From Oscillospiraceae bacterium (lineage in GTDB: Bacteria > Bacillota_A > Clostridia > Oscillospirales > WRJC01): DNA of 8,288 nucleotides. Each line of letters opens with the position of its first letter. The stretch's first letter is position 1. A model generated the notes under the pieces. The model worked only from the letters and a program-made list of their open reading frames with translations, did not search any database and was not told where the DNA came from. Shown piece by piece: positions 6,967 to 8,288 of this stretch. The translations under genes were made by a program, and so were the position numbers. The stretch spans positions 1 through 8,288 of the forward strand of contig WQXD01000163.1 in the NCBI GenBank assembly GCA_009785015.1. The letters are read 5' to 3'.

Positions 6967-8288
6967 TTAAGATTTAGCCAATTCAAAATAGAACATAACG
7001 CTGCCGTCTTTATTTTCAACGCCTACTGTTCCGCCGTGTTTGTCAATGATTGTTTTTACCGTAAACAAACCCAATCCGAAACGCCCTTCTTCTCTGTCGC
7101 GCGCTTTATCAACACGGTAAAAGCTCTCCCAAATATGCGTTATCGCGTCGTTTGGAACGGGCAAACCGTCATTTTCAATTTCAAATCTGATTTTTGTATC
7201 ACGTTCATTCAGGCTGATTGTGATTTTGCCGTATTCCGGCGTATGGCTCACCGCGTTTGTAATTAAATTTACAAGCGCGGTTTCAATCATGCTTTCATCC
7301 GCGGTGATATATACGGGAAGTAATTGGTTATATTCAATAACAAGGTTTTTCGTTTCAGTTTGCTTTTCTAACCGAGATACGGTTTTAACAATCAGCTCGT
7401 CAATTCGGATTTTTTCTTTTTTAGGCAAAATTTTTTCGTTTTGCAGTAAGGCGACTTCCAACATATCGCGGACTAATTTACCCATTTTTTGCGACTCGTC
7501 ATATATCGAATTTTCATATTCCGTGCGTTCCTGCTGCGTCAATATTCCGTCTGTCAGACTTTCCGCATATCCGCTTATGATACTTATGGGCGTTTTCATT
7601 TCGTGTGAGGCGTTGGCGATAAAATCCCGGCGCATTATATCGAGCGACTTTCTGCGCTCAATTTCCGCAAGCAGCGGTTTCGTCACCGATTTGGCTATTA
7701 TAATCGCCATCAAAAAAGAGATAACGACGGCGCTCAAATAGGCAATCCATGAAATATTGTTAAGCGTTGTCATAGCTTCGTCAACCGCTTGTATTGATGA
7801 AGCTATACCCAACAGATACGCCGTGTCGTTTATTTTTACTTTTTGTATGATCACCAAATACTGCAAACCCGTCACATCGGAGCGAATACGAGAGGTATCA
7901 TATTCGCCGTTATTTGCCAAATAATTCAACGCTTCGCCATTGAGCAGATTGTTGATATCAGGCTGTTTGCCAACTGCGATTTGTGATGCAGTCAAATCAT
8001 GAAGCCCGGTTTTATTGCTTCTGCTGCCCCTTATGTTCATATTTTCAATGGGATACAACACAGCAAAAAAACCGTATTCATCATATAGAGAAGATACGCC
8101 CATGAGCATATCGTTTTGTGAAATATACATATTATCAAACTTCTCAACGGCGACCCGCACAGATGAATTAAACTCATTTTCTTTGTGCGCTGTATAATAT
8201 ATCCCAAAATATTTTGTCTGAAATAGAATAATCGCGCCGATAAAAACGGTAAGGAATACGGCTATTATGATAAACAATTTAATAAAAA
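6967..8288 (-). CDS. Membrane sensor histidine kinase (5' end cut by window)
   Basis: Transmembrane kinase of a two-component system. Residues are numbered from the TTG codon at 8277, but the frame stays open to the edge (visible codons read F-I-K-L before FIIIAVF), so the true start is probably a few codons outside. Segment 1-20 is the first membrane helix, about 21-176 an extracytoplasmic sensor region with no recognised ligand site, and 177-196 the second helix. The dimerisation domain carries FIANASHEMKTP with phospho-acceptor H225. The ATPase domain has the N-box (N337, N341), a G1 region ENDGLP (368-373), an F-box WESFYRVDKAR (383-393) and GLGL (401-404). The pattern resembles VanS/BaeS-type kinases. 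Its response regulator is expected just beyond the right edge. Hand-counted lines within it are 30-43% G+C, well below most neighbouring gene segments. Confidence 0.93.
   Translation of the reverse strand, partial: FIKLFIIIAVFLTVFIGAIILFQTKYFGIYYTAHKENEFNSSVRVAVEKFDNMYISQNDMLMGVSSLYDEYGFFAVLYPIENMNIRGSRSNKTGLHDLTASQIAVGKQPDINNLLNGEALNYLANNGEYDTSRIRSDVTGLQYLVIIQKVKINDTAYLLGIASSIQAVDEAMTTLNNISWIAYLSAVVISFLMAIIIAKSVTKPLLAEIERRKSLDIMRRDFIANASHEMKTPISIISGYAESLTDGILTQQERTEYENSIYDESQKMGKLVRDMLEVALLQNEKILPKKEKIRIDELIVKTVSRLEKQTETKNLVIEYNQLLPVYITADESMIETALVNLITNAVSHTPEYGKITISLNERDTKIRFEIENDGLPVPNDAITHIWESFYRVDKARDREEGRFGLGLFTVKTIIDKHGGTVGVENKDGSVMFYFELAKS

Noticed and set aside
6967..8277. TTG at 8277 as the start of the histidine kinase
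   Set aside because: No ribosome site is visible upstream, and the in-frame codons before it continue a typical kinase N-terminus into the edge.
1..8288. Mobile elements, CRISPR arrays, tRNA or rRNA genes, riboswitches
   Set aside because: Reading both strands showed no transposase, integrase, regularly spaced direct repeats, cloverleaf or conserved riboswitch core. All gaps are 105 bases or less.

Overview
This 8.3 kb window looks like a chromosomal segment from an anaerobic, probably Clostridia-type (Bacillota) bacterium. The pointers are a glycyl radical enzyme, which works only without oxygen, purine-rich Shine-Dalgarno sites, a VanS/BaeS-like histidine kinase, and AT-rich spacers between GC-rich genes. 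The taxonomic guess is an inference. No marker gene, tRNA, rRNA, CRISPR array or mobile element is visible.

Left half, plus strand (2-4077): a tightly spaced catabolic operon of three genes with gaps of 9 and 14 bases. They are a sugar-phosphate isomerase/epimerase-type TIM barrel (cut by the left edge), a Gfo/Idh/MocA NAD(P)-dependent oxidoreductase, and a divergent glycyl radical enzyme. The radical enzyme has a C-x-E active site, as in the eliminase and decarboxylase members of the family. Together they suggest anaerobic breakdown of a sugar, polyol or cyclitol: oxidation and isomerisation by the first two enzymes, and a radical elimination or other radical step by the third. The substrate cannot be read from sequence. 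The radical-SAM activating enzyme that every glycyl radical enzyme needs is not in the window.

Middle, minus strand (4079-6121): a large glycoside-hydrolase-like protein with a discoidin/CBM32-like module in front of a clan GH-A type TIM barrel and a C-terminal beta domain. It has no signal peptide. It converges on the radical enzyme gene, with one base between the two stop codons, and has its own extended -10 promoter.

Right, minus strand (6202-6861): a small stand-alone von Willebrand factor A protein with a complete MIDAS metal site. Its promoter is very similar to that of the glycosidase gene.

Right edge, minus strand (6967-8288): a membrane-bound sensor histidine kinase, cut by the window edge just before its start. 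Its base composition is clearly more AT-rich than that of the other genes, suggesting a different origin. Its response regulator is presumably just outside the window.

All intergenic gaps are 105 bases or shorter, so no long stretch is left unexplained.
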